Below are positions 16,295 to 23,263 of a stretch of 33,456 nt of DNA, piece after piece. Source of the DNA: an uncultured Acidimicrobiia bacterium (GTDB taxonomy: Bacteria; Actinomycetota; Acidimicrobiia; Acidimicrobiales; CAIXPF01); contig CAIXPF010000090.1 of the NCBI GenBank assembly GCA_903921205.1, forward strand, positions 1 through 33,456, read 5' to 3'. Position 1 is the first letter of the stretch. The number at the start of each line of letters is the position of its first letter. The notes under the pieces were generated by a model, which did no database searches, had not been told where the DNA came from, and worked only from the letters and a program-made list of their open reading frames with translations. Both the position numbers and the translations under genes were made by a program.

Positions 16295-17080
16295 TCAGTG
16301 CCCGCCGAAGGCAGGGGGCCGCTTCTCCAGGAAGGCGCTGATGCCCTCGACCCGGTCGTCGGTGGCGAACAGCCCGGCGACGGTCTCGCGCTCGAGCACG
16401 ATCGCCGAGGCCAGCGGCATGGTCAGGCCGACATCGACGAGGCGCTTGGCCGCCGCCAGGGAGGCCGGCGGGCCGGCCGCCAAGGACTCACCCAACGCCA
16501 ACGCCGCGCCGACCACGTCGTCGACCACGTCGTTGAGCACGCCGTAGTGCAACGCCCGTCCGGCGTCGATCGGCTCGCCGGTCATCAGCAGGTACTTCGC
16601 CACCGTCACCGGCAACAACCGGCTCAGCCGCTGGGTGCCCGCGGCAGCCGGCAACAGGCCCAGCTTGATCTCGGGCACGCCGAAACGGGCCGAGGGCGAC
16701 GCCAGACGCAGGTCGCAGGCCAGCGCCAGCTCGAACCCGCCGCCGAAAGCCAGGCCGTTCACCGCGGCCACCGACACCACCGGGCAGGCGGCCAGCCGGT
16801 CGAGCACGTCGGTGAGGCCCTTGACGAACCGGGCGAAGTCGGCCGGGCCGGTGAGCCGGTCGAGCTCGGTGATGTCCGCCCCGGCGGAGAACGCCCGGCC
16901 CGCGCCGGTGAGCACGATGGCCCGCAGCTCCGGGTCGGCCTCGATCACGTCGAGCGCGGCGTCGAGCTGCGCCACGGTGTCGCTGCCGATGGCGTTGAGC
17001 CGGCCCGGCCGGTCCACCGTGAGCAGGGCCACCCGGCCCCGTCGTTCCAGATGCAGGACCTCGTCAGCTGCTGCGCTCAT
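16295..17080 (-). CDS. Enoyl-CoA hydratase (crotonase family), canonical active site
   Basis: Crotonase of 261 residues with both catalytic glutamates in place: E117 in FGGGFELAL and E137 in GVPEIKLG, matching Glu144 and Glu164 of rat enoyl-CoA hydratase. The oxyanion-hole segment AFSAGADI lies at 63-70. The C-terminal FLEKRPPAFGG tail is typical. It should add water across a 2-enoyl-CoA, and the BadH-like dehydrogenase just downstream could oxidise the product. ATG at 17080 lacks a ribosome-binding site but follows TAGGGT by 7 bases, so the mRNA is probably leaderless. Confidence 0.93.
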   Translation of the reverse strand: MSAAADEVLHLERRGRVALLTVDRPGRLNAIGSDTVAQLDAALDVIEADPELRAIVLTGAGRAFSAGADITELDRLTGPADFARFVKGLTDVLDRLAACPVVSVAAVNGLAFGGGFELALACDLRLASPSARFGVPEIKLGLLPAAAGTQRLSRLLPVTVAKYLLMTGEPIDAGRALHYGVLNDVVDDVVGAALALGESLAAGPPASLAAAKRLVDVGLTMPLASAIVLERETVAGLFATDDRVEGISAFLEKRPPAFGGH

Positions 17081-17087
17081 CGTTCCG

Positions 17088-17093
17088 ACCCTA
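17088..17093 (-). promoter_or_regulatory. -10 element of the canonical crotonase gene, leaderless type
   Basis: TAGGGT on the minus strand, 7 bases before ATG at 17080. It shares a 113-bp divergent gap with the channel-like gene. Confidence 0.6.
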
Positions 17094-17180
17094 CTTTGTG
17101 GACCGCACCCGACGACCGGAGGAACCCGGGGTTGCCGTCGCCACGGCCGCCCGGCGGCGGTTGGACCGGACCGGTCCCGA

Positions 17181-17186
17181 TAGCGT
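17181..17186 (+). promoter_or_regulatory. -10 element of the channel-like gene, leaderless type
   Basis: TAGCGT, 7 bases before GTG at 17194. The hexamer and its flanks (CGATAGCGTGCCG) match those at the flavin reductase gene nearly base for base. Confidence 0.6.
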
Positions 17187-17193
17187 GCCGTCT

Positions 17194-18336
17194 GTGGACC
17201 CGTTCCTGATCGTGGCCCGGGTGCTCGTCGCCGCCGTAGGTGTCTGGGCCGTCGTGTCGGTCCTGCTGTCGGCCATCCGGACCGTGGTGGTACCGCGGGG
17301 CGAGAGCCTGGCCCTCACCGCGTTCGTCTTCGTCGGGCTGCGCCGCATCCTGCACCCGATCGTCGACCGGATGGGCCCGGCACGCCGGGAACGCGTGCTG
17401 GCCCGCTACGCGCCGCTGTCGTTGATGCTGCTGGCCGCAACCTGGTCGGTCCTGGTCATCGCCGGCTACGCCCTGGTCTTCTGGGCGGTGACGGATCGGT
17501 CCTGGACCGAGTCGCTCGAGGTCTCGGGCTCGTCGCTCACCACGCTCGGGGTCCTGTCGATCCCCGGCACCCCCACGATCCTGCTGTCGGTCAGCGAGGC
17601 GCTCATCGGCCTCGGCCTGGTCGGCCTGCTGATCTCGTTCCTGCCGACGATGTACTCGATCTACAACCGCCGCGAGCTGGCCGTGGCACAGCTCGCCACC
17701 CGGGCCGGCACCCCGCCGTCGGTCCCGGTGCTGGTGTCACGGCTGCACTACATCCGGGGTCTGGAGGAGCTCGACGACCTGTGGAGCGAGTGGGAGGCGT
17801 GGTTCGCCGACCTCGAGGAGACCCATACCTCCTACCCGGCGCTGGTGTACTTCCGCTCCGGTCAGGGACGCAGCTGGCTGACCTCGGCCGGCACCGTGCT
17901 CGACACCGCTGCGGTGGTCACCGCCGCGATCGACGTCCCGGTCCGGCCCCAGCCGCAGCTGTGCCTACGGGCCGGGTTCCTGGCGCTGCGGGAGGTGGCC
18001 GACCACTTCGGGCAGGCCTACGACCCCGACCCCGCTCCGGACGACCCGATCTCGGTGACCCGGGCAGAGTTCGAGGCCTGCCTCGATGAACTGTCCGCCG
18101 CCGGAGTCCCGCTTCGAGCCGATCGCGACCAGGCCTGGCGCGAGTTCGCCGGGTGGCGGGTCAACTATGACGCCGCGCTCATCGCCCTGTGCGCGGTCAT
18201 CGAGCCGCCGACCGCGCCGTGGTCCTCCGACCGGTCGCCGCGCTGGTCGCCGCCGTTCCTGCGCACGGTGTGGCTGGCCCGCACCTCCGGGTTCCGGGAA
18301 TCCCGCAGCATGCGCCGGGCCGAGACCACCGGCTGA
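17194..18336 (+). CDS. Potassium-channel-like membrane protein with a degenerate selectivity filter
   Basis: 380-residue protein. Hydrophobic segments at about 5-28, 74-99 and 127-152 are followed by a soluble domain of some 220 residues. Between the last two segments, residues 108-122 (ending SSLTTLGVLS) look like the pore helix and filter of an Ion_trans_2 channel, where true K+ channels have T(V/I)GYGD or TxGFGD. Here the Tyr/Phe-Gly-Asp is replaced by Val-Leu-Ser, so K+ selectivity is doubtful. A charged Arg-rich linker (residues 60-71) joins the first two segments. The C-terminal domain has paired Trp and acidic residues (ELDDLWSEWEAW) and no motif I recognise. GTG at 17194 is chosen from the leaderless promoter. 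It is monocistronic. It could be a non-selective channel, a sensor, or an inactive relative. Confidence 0.75.
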   Translation: MDPFLIVARVLVAAVGVWAVVSVLLSAIRTVVVPRGESLALTAFVFVGLRRILHPIVDRMGPARRERVLARYAPLSLMLLAATWSVLVIAGYALVFWAVTDRSWTESLEVSGSSLTTLGVLSIPGTPTILLSVSEALIGLGLVGLLISFLPTMYSIYNRRELAVAQLATRAGTPPSVPVLVSRLHYIRGLEELDDLWSEWEAWFADLEETHTSYPALVYFRSGQGRSWLTSAGTVLDTAAVVTAAIDVPVRPQPQLCLRAGFLALREVADHFGQAYDPDPAPDDPISVTRAEFEACLDELSAAGVPLRADRDQAWREFAGWRVNYDAALIALCAVIEPPTAPWSSDRSPRWSPPFLRTVWLARTSGFRESRSMRRAETTG

Positions 18337-18340
18337 TCGC

Positions 18341-18358
18341 CCCGCCGAGGCCGGCGGG
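18341..18358. terminator. Hairpin between convergent genes
   Basis: CCCGCCG-AGGC-CGGCGGG is a perfect 7-bp stem 4 bases after the channel-like gene, in the 96-base gap facing the second crotonase. It has no T-run on either side. It may slow transcription from both directions. Confidence 0.4.
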
Positions 18359-18398
18359 CCGGGCGCACCCGACCGACCGCCCGGCGGCCGGCGACCGA

Positions 18399-18430
18399 CA
18401 GCCGGCAGCCGGCAGCCGGCAGCCGGCAGG
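18399..18430. repeat. Heptanucleotide tandem repeat (CAGCCGG, four copies plus part)
   Basis: Four perfect copies of CAGCCGG then CAGG, in the convergent gap next to the stop of the second crotonase. Each junction contains the palindrome GCCGGC, so single strands can fold in several registers. A slippage hot spot is likely. Confidence 0.85.
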
Positions 18431-18432
18431 GC

Positions 18433-19230
18433 TCAGCGACCGGTGAAGACGGGGGGCCGCTTCTCCAGGAACGAGCGCACGCCCTCGCGATGGTCCTCGG
18501 TGCGGAACAGCTCGCTGAGCGAGGCCCCGACCCACTTCCCCAGAGCCTCCCAGTCGGGATCGGTGGCAAGACGCAGGCCCTCCTTGAGCTTCTGCACCGC
18601 CAGCGGCGGGCGAGCGGCGATCTTCTGCGCCAGCTCCAACGCGGTCGGCACCAGCTCGGCGTGGGGCACGACCCGTCCGACCAGCCCGATCGAACGGGCC
18701 GTCTCGGCATCGATCACATCGCCGGTGAAGAGCAGCTCGGCGGCCTTCTCACGCCCGACGAGCTGAGCCAGACGCCCGATGCCGGCCACGTCGGTGCACA
18801 GCCCGCGCAGCACGAACAGCTCACCGAAGCGGGCGAGCTCGGAGGCGATGCGGAAGTCGGCCATCAGCGCCATCTCCATGCCCCAGCCCACCGCAGCGCC
18901 GTTGACCGCAGCGATGATCGGCACGTCGGTGCGCAGCATGGCCCCCGCAGCGGGGGTGATGCGATGCTCCACCTTCAGCGGCTTGTCGCTGCTGCCGCTA
19001 CCCATGATCTCCTTGACGTCGTCGCCGGAGCAGAACGCCGGATCGGCACCGGTCAGCACGATGCAACGGGCGGTGCTGGTGCGGAACGCCTCCTCGAGCT
19101 CGTCGTAGGTCTGCCAGCGCAGGGCATTGCGCTTCTGCGGCCGGTTGATGGTGATCAGCTCGACCTCGCCGTGGCGTTCGATACTGATGTCTTCGGGCGT
19201 GATGTCTTCGGGCGTGACGGCTTCGGGCAT
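18433..19230 (-). CDS. Crotonase-family acyl-CoA hydratase or isomerase lacking one catalytic Glu
   Basis: 265 residues. The first catalytic Glu is present (E119 in GWGMEMAL), but the position of rat Glu164 is F139 in ELFVLRG. An Asp at 147 (CTDVAG) lies where dienoyl-CoA isomerases have their third acid. It may thus be an unusual hydratase, an isomerase or a lyase rather than a standard enoyl-CoA hydratase. The oxyanion loop AFCSGDDV is at 66-73. The first 15 codons come from three 15-bp repeats (TPEDI units), so the true start may vary; ATG at 19230 has GGAG 7 bases upstream. It is the last gene of the aldehyde dehydrogenase-DUF35-thiolase-like operon, 56 bases after the thiolase-like gene. 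Confidence 0.85.
   Translation of the reverse strand: MPEAVTPEDITPEDISIERHGEVELITINRPQKRNALRWQTYDELEEAFRTSTARCIVLTGADPAFCSGDDVKEIMGSGSSDKPLKVEHRITPAAGAMLRTDVPIIAAVNGAAVGWGMEMALMADFRIASELARFGELFVLRGLCTDVAGIGRLAQLVGREKAAELLFTGDVIDAETARSIGLVGRVVPHAELVPTALELAQKIAARPPLAVQKLKEGLRLATDPDWEALGKWVGASLSELFRTEDHREGVRSFLEKRPPVFTGR
19186..19230 (-). repeat. Three 15-bp repeats at the start of the second crotonase
   Basis: GATGTCTTCGGGCGT (plus-strand reading) twice, then a third copy with three changes that includes the start codon. It codes for repeated TPEDI and keeps the frame. Confidence 0.85.
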
Positions 19231-19286
19231 GGGGCGCTCCGGGGCAGGTTGGGATTTCGCGGACGGGAGGACGGGTTGCGCGCCGG

Positions 19287-20435
19287 TCAGGTGTTGGCGG
19301 CGAGGACGTGCACGACACAGACCGCGCCGATGCCGACCATGTGGGTCAGACCCAGCCGGGCGTTCGGTTGTTGGCGGTCGCCGGCCTCACCGCGCAGCTG
19401 GCGGGTCACCTCGGCCACCTGGCCCACGCCGGTCGGGCCGAGCGGATGGCCCATGGCCAGCAGCCCGCCCGACGGGCTGACCGCACAACGACCGCCGATA
19501 TCGAACGCACCCTGCTCGATGAGCGGGCCGGCCTCGCCGGGGCCGCAGAACCCCATCGCCTCGAGGTAGAGCAGCTCCTCGATGGAGAAGGCGTCGTGGA
19601 CCTCGATCACGTCGAGGTCGGTGGGCGCGACGCCTGCGTCGTCGAAGGCCAGCTTGGTGGTGTGTGCGGTGAGGGTGGCGTCGATCGGCGTCCCCGGCGG
19701 ATACGCCGCCTCGCTGCGGGTCACCGAGGACAGGATGCGCGGCGCACGCCGCGGGTCGATCCCGAAACGGGCCAGGGCCTCGTCGCTGGCCAGGATCACC
19801 GCCGCGGCGCCCTCGCCCACCGGGCAGCACTGCAGGCGGGTCATGCTGCCCGAGATCGGGTCGGCCAGCACCTCGGGGAGGGTGCGCACCTTCTGACGCT
19901 GGGCGTAGGGGTTGCGGGCGCCGTTGGCGTGGTTCTTCACCGCCACCCGGGCCACCTGCTCGGCGGTGGTGCCGTAGCGATGGCGGTAGTCGTCGGCCAG
20001 CAGGGCGAAGTGGGTGAACGGCACCACCGTGCCCGCCTCGTAGTTGCCCAGACCGGCACTGTTGGGGGCGATGCGCCAGCCCTCGGCCTTGTCGACCCCG
20101 ACCGCCAGCACCACGTCGGAGCGGCCCGACGCCACCTCCAGCGCGGCGAGCGCCACCGCGGTCGAGCCCGACGCCGAGGCGTTCTCGACCTGCTGGATGG
20201 CCAGACCGGTCGCACCCAGACGCGACAGCATGACCCGGCCCGGCGCCATACCGAGCAGCGCGGAGCCCACGAAGGCCGCCTCGACATCGGGCCAGCGCAC
20301 GCCGCTGTCGGCCAGCGCCTCACGTACCGCGGTCAGGCCCAGCTCCACGAACGGCGTGGGCGATGCCGCCTGATAGCGATGCAGGCCGATCCCGACCACG
20401 TGGACCGGCCGGTCGGCCAGCGGGTTGCGACCCAT
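19287..20435 (-). CDS. SCP2-thiolase-fold protein with the nucleophilic Cys replaced by Ser
   Basis: Thiolase superfamily, 382 residues, resembling lipid-transfer/SCP2-type thiolases. The segment that normally reads NACASG is NASASG (residues 85-90), so the acyl-accepting Cys is Ser87; the codon is TCG. The other active-site elements are kept: HDAF with its His and AMGHPLGPTG with its His. The CCPVGEGAAA segment is also typical. DUF35-partnered thiolase homologues include the benzoylsuccinyl-CoA thiolase BbsAB and the steroid side-chain aldolase Ltp2-ChsH2. The latter uses a thiolase fold for C-C cleavage without thiolysis. The ATG directly abuts the DUF35 stop (TGAATG), which points to a fixed 1:1 complex. 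Thiolase, aldolase and acyl-transfer roles all remain open. Confidence 0.85.
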   Translation of the reverse strand: MGRNPLADRPVHVVGIGLHRYQAASPTPFVELGLTAVREALADSGVRWPDVEAAFVGSALLGMAPGRVMLSRLGATGLAIQQVENASASGSTAVALAALEVASGRSDVVLAVGVDKAEGWRIAPNSAGLGNYEAGTVVPFTHFALLADDYRHRYGTTAEQVARVAVKNHANGARNPYAQRQKVRTLPEVLADPISGSMTRLQCCPVGEGAAAVILASDEALARFGIDPRRAPRILSSVTRSEAAYPPGTPIDATLTAHTTKLAFDDAGVAPTDLDVIEVHDAFSIEELLYLEAMGFCGPGEAGPLIEQGAFDIGGRCAVSPSGGLLAMGHPLGPTGVGQVAEVTRQLRGEAGDRQQPNARLGLTHMVGIGAVCVVHVLAANT

Positions 20436-20765
20436 TCAGCGCTCCTTCTCGAGCATCAGACGTCCGTCCTGCACCTCGCCCCGCACCCGGTCCCCGATCG
20501 CCACCGGGTCGGAACCGGCGACGAGCACCCCTTTGAGCGCCGGACCGCCGTCGAGGACCACCTCGACCACCGTGAACGGCGTGACCGGCTCGGGCCGGTG
20601 GTGACGATGCACCGTGGCGGTGGCATGCACCACCCCCGACGCCGGGAGCTCGAGCGGTTCCAGGGTGTCGACCAACGCCCCGCAGCGCTCGCAGCCGTAC
20701 GGCTCCGGCGGCGTGGCCACCCGGCCACACGCCGGACAGCGCGTACCGTGCAGTACGGCGCTCAT
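20436..20765 (-). CDS. DUF35 OB-fold protein with N-terminal zinc ribbon, partner of the thiolase-like protein
   Basis: 109 residues. The N-terminus has a rubredoxin-like zinc ribbon CxxC-x11-CxxC (CPACG...CERCG, about residues 10-28), followed by the acyl-CoA-binding-type OB fold DUF35 (about 35-105). Proteins of this kind (ChsH2 C-terminal domain, BbsA) bind to thiolase-fold partners and are needed for their activity or stability. The start ATG overlaps the aldehyde dehydrogenase stop by one base (TGATG) and the stop abuts the thiolase-like ATG. The three genes are therefore translationally coupled. Confidence 0.9.
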   Translation of the reverse strand: MSAVLHGTRCPACGRVATPPEPYGCERCGALVDTLEPLELPASGVVHATATVHRHHRPEPVTPFTVVEVVLDGGPALKGVLVAGSDPVAIGDRVRGEVQDGRLMLEKER

Positions 20766-22195
20766 CAGAAGCTGAGCCCGACGAGCTTGGTGTCGAGGTA
20801 CTCGGTGATGCCGTCCTGACCGCCCTCGCGGCCCAGACCCGAGGACTTCACGCCGCCGAAGGGCGCCGCCGCCCCGGTGGGGTTGATGTCGTTGACGCCG
20901 ACGATGCCGAACTTCAGCTTCTCGATGCTGCGATAGGCCCGACCCAGATCGTTGGTGTAGACGTAGCTGGCGAGGCCGTACTCGGTGTCGTTGGCCATGG
21001 CCAGCACCTCGTCCTCGGTGTCGAAGACGATGACCGGCGCCACCGGACCGAAGGTCTCCTCCCGGTAGATCACCATCTCGTCGGTGACCCCGGTGAGCAC
21101 CGTCGGGGCGAAGAAGTACCCGTCCGCCAACGGCCCGTCGGTCAGGCGCTGCCCGCCGGTGACCACCGTGGCGCCCTTGGCCACTGCGTCGCGCACCTGG
21201 CGGTCGACCTTCTCCAGCGACGGCTGGTCGACCAGCGGGCCGATCTGCACGCCCTCGGTGAACCCGGAGCCGGCCTGCATCTTGCCGATGCGGTCGGCCA
21301 GCGCAGCGATGAAGGCGTCGGCGATGCCCCGCTGCACGTAGAGCCGGTTGGGGCAGATGCACGCCTGACCGGTGTTGAGGACCTTCACCATGGCCGCACC
21401 GGTGGCCGCCCGCTTGGGATCGGCGTCGTCGTACACGATGAAGGGGGCGTGACCGCCGAGTTCCATCGACACCCGCTTCATGGTGGTGGCGGCCTGGGCC
21501 ATCAGCAGCTTGCCCACCTCGGTGGAGCCGGTGAAGGTCAGCTTGCGCACCTCGGGGGCCGACAACAGCTCGGCGCCCACCGGAACCGGGTCGGACGTGG
21601 GGACCAGGTTCACCACGCCGGGCGGCAGGCCCACCTCGTCGAGGATCTTGAACACCTCGATGGCACACAGCGGTGTCTGCTCGGCCGGCTTGAGCACGAT
21701 CGTGCAGCCGGCGGCGAGCGCCGGGCCGATCTTGCGGGTCAGCATCGACACCGGATAGTTCCACGGCGTGATCGCCGCACACACCCCGACCGGCTGGTGC
21801 AGCACCATGAAGCGCTGCTCGGCCCGGTTCGACGGGATGGTCTGGCCGTACACCCGCTTGGCCTCCTCGGCGAACCACAGCAGGAAGTCGGCGGCGTAGC
21901 CGACCTCGATGCGGGCCGCCCGCAGGGGCTTGCCCTGCTCGGAGGTCATCAGCTTGGCGAGGTCCTCACGGCGCTCCAGCATCAGGTGGTACGCGGCGTA
22001 CAGCTTCTCGGAACGCTGGTAGGCGGTCAGGCCGGCCCAACCGTCGAACGCCGCGGCGGCGGCCTCGATGGCCCGCCGGGCGTCGGCGGCTCCGCCGTCG
22101 GCCACGTGGTCCAGCACCTTGCCCGTCGCAGGATCGGTCACGGCGAAGGTCGCCCCGCTCGCCGCCGCCTGCCATTGCCCATCGATGTACAGCAC
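20765..22195 (-). CDS. NAD(P)-dependent aldehyde dehydrogenase, succinate-semialdehyde dehydrogenase-like
   Basis: 476 residues, full-length ALDH fold. The catalytic Cys is in NTGQACICPNRLYV and the general base Glu in SMELGGHAPF. The cofactor segment is ITPWNYPVSM followed by LKPAEQTPL, and FTGSTEVGK is the Rossmann turn. The closest look is to GabD-like enzymes, a group that also includes aromatic and semialdehyde oxidisers, so the substrate is open. GTG at 22195 lacks a ribosome-binding site but follows TAACCT by 7 bases, a leaderless start. It heads the operon with DUF35, the thiolase-like protein and the second crotonase. An aldehyde dehydrogenase in this place would fit an upstream C-C lyase releasing an aldehyde. 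Confidence 0.92.
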   Translation of the reverse strand: MLYIDGQWQAAASGATFAVTDPATGKVLDHVADGGAADARRAIEAAAAAFDGWAGLTAYQRSEKLYAAYHLMLERREDLAKLMTSEQGKPLRAARIEVGYAADFLLWFAEEAKRVYGQTIPSNRAEQRFMVLHQPVGVCAAITPWNYPVSMLTRKIGPALAAGCTIVLKPAEQTPLCAIEVFKILDEVGLPPGVVNLVPTSDPVPVGAELLSAPEVRKLTFTGSTEVGKLLMAQAATTMKRVSMELGGHAPFIVYDDADPKRAATGAAMVKVLNTGQACICPNRLYVQRGIADAFIAALADRIGKMQAGSGFTEGVQIGPLVDQPSLEKVDRQVRDAVAKGATVVTGGQRLTDGPLADGYFFAPTVLTGVTDEMVIYREETFGPVAPVIVFDTEDEVLAMANDTEYGLASYVYTNDLGRAYRSIEKLKFGIVGVNDINPTGAAAPFGGVKSSGLGREGGQDGITEYLDTKLVGLSF

Positions 22196-22202
22196 GGCGC
22201 GC

Positions 22203-22208
22203 AGGTTA
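22203..22208 (-). promoter_or_regulatory. -10 element of the aldehyde dehydrogenase operon, leaderless type
   Basis: TAACCT on the minus strand, 7 bases before GTG at 22195. No clear -35 box. The 94 bases from here to the folD stop hold repeated GGCGGGGTC units (about 22270-22310) and no gene. Confidence 0.6.
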
Positions 22209-22308
22209 GTTGGCGGGCCCGACCGGCGGGGTCGGGACGACGCCGACCGGAGGCAGGCACGGCAGACCCGGCGGGGTCGGCGGGGTCGGCGGCCGGCGGT
22301 CGGCGGGG

Positions 22309-23175
22309 TCAGCGATCGGCGACGGCGCGTTCGGCGGCGATGACCGTGTTGCGCAGCAGCATGGCCACCGTGGTCGGGCCGACCCCGCCGAGGCGCGGGG
22401 TGACCCACGACGCCACCTCGGCCACGTCGTCGGCCACATCGGCGAGCAGCTTGCGACCCGACCAGCTGATCCCACCGTTGACGACCACGGCGCCGGGCCG
22501 CACCATGTCGGCCGTGATGAAGTCGGGGATGCCCACCCCGGTGATGACGATGTCGCCCTGGCGGGTGTAGGCGGCGAGGTCCTTCACCCCGGAGTGCACC
22601 ACGGTGACCGCGGCGTCGGCCCCCGGGCCCTTGGCCGACATCAGCAGCGCCATCGGGCGGCCCAGGGTCGGCCCGCGCCCGACCACCACGACATGGGTGC
22701 CTGCGGTGGGGATGCCGTAGTGGATCAGCATGGCCTGGATGCCGGCCGGGGCGCAGGGCACCGGGGCCTTCTCGCCGAGCACCAGCTTGCCGAGGTTCTC
22801 CGGGTGCAGGCCGTCGGCATCCTTGGCCGGATCGATGGCCGAGAGCACCTCGTCGAGGTCGTAGCCGGCCGGCAACGGCAGCTGCACCAGGTAGGCGTGG
22901 ACCTCGGGATCGGCGTTGAAGGCGGCCACCGCGTCGAGCAACGCTGCCTGGCCGGCATCGCCGGGCAGGTGACGGTGGTGGGAGCGGATCCCGACTGCGG
23001 CACAGGTCTCGTGCTTCTTGCCGACGTAGCCGGCCGAGGGTGCATCGTCGCCGACCAGGATCGTGCCGAGACCGGGCACGACACCGGCCGGGGCGAGCGC
23101 TGCGACGCGGCGGCGCACGTCGTCGAGAACGGCATCGGCGACCGGTTGACCGGCGAGGAGGGAGGCCATGGGCAT
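22309..23175 (-). CDS. folD: Bifunctional methylenetetrahydrofolate dehydrogenase/methenyltetrahydrofolate cyclohydrolase
   Basis: Interconverts 5,10-methylene- and 10-formyl-tetrahydrofolate, supplying one-carbon units. The 288-residue protein has the catalytic Y50xxxK54 in SAGYVGKKHETCAAVGI, VQLPLP near 97, the DADGLHP loop, PCAPAG near 140, the cofactor segment VGRGPTLGRPMALLM and the C-terminal GGVGPTT. All are FolD signatures. The usual GRSxxVGxP reads GRGPTLGRP, so the phosphate-binding Ser is Gly, a mild departure. The start is ATG at 23175 or 23169. A TACACA hexamer 6 bases before the first fits the leaderless pattern except for its last base. A housekeeping gene inside a catabolic stretch. 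Confidence 0.95.
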   Translation of the reverse strand: MPMASLLAGQPVADAVLDDVRRRVAALAPAGVVPGLGTILVGDDAPSAGYVGKKHETCAAVGIRSHHRHLPGDAGQAALLDAVAAFNADPEVHAYLVQLPLPAGYDLDEVLSAIDPAKDADGLHPENLGKLVLGEKAPVPCAPAGIQAMLIHYGIPTAGTHVVVVGRGPTLGRPMALLMSAKGPGADAAVTVVHSGVKDLAAYTRQGDIVITGVGIPDFITADMVRPGAVVVNGGISWSGRKLLADVADDVAEVASWVTPRLGGVGPTTVAMLLRNTVIAAERAVADR

Positions 23176-23181
23176 CAGCCC

Positions 23182-23187
23182 TGTGTA
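23182..23187 (-). promoter_or_regulatory. Weak -10-like element before folD
   Basis: TACACA on the minus strand, 6 bases before ATG at 23175. It departs from TAnnnT at the last position, which is usually well kept, so this is tentative. Confidence 0.25.
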
Positions 23188-23263
23188 GCACCACCGCCGC
23201 CGCTCGGCCTACACCCCTCCGACTGCGCGATGCCCCGTACCGGCGCCGGGGGCCTGCCACGGC

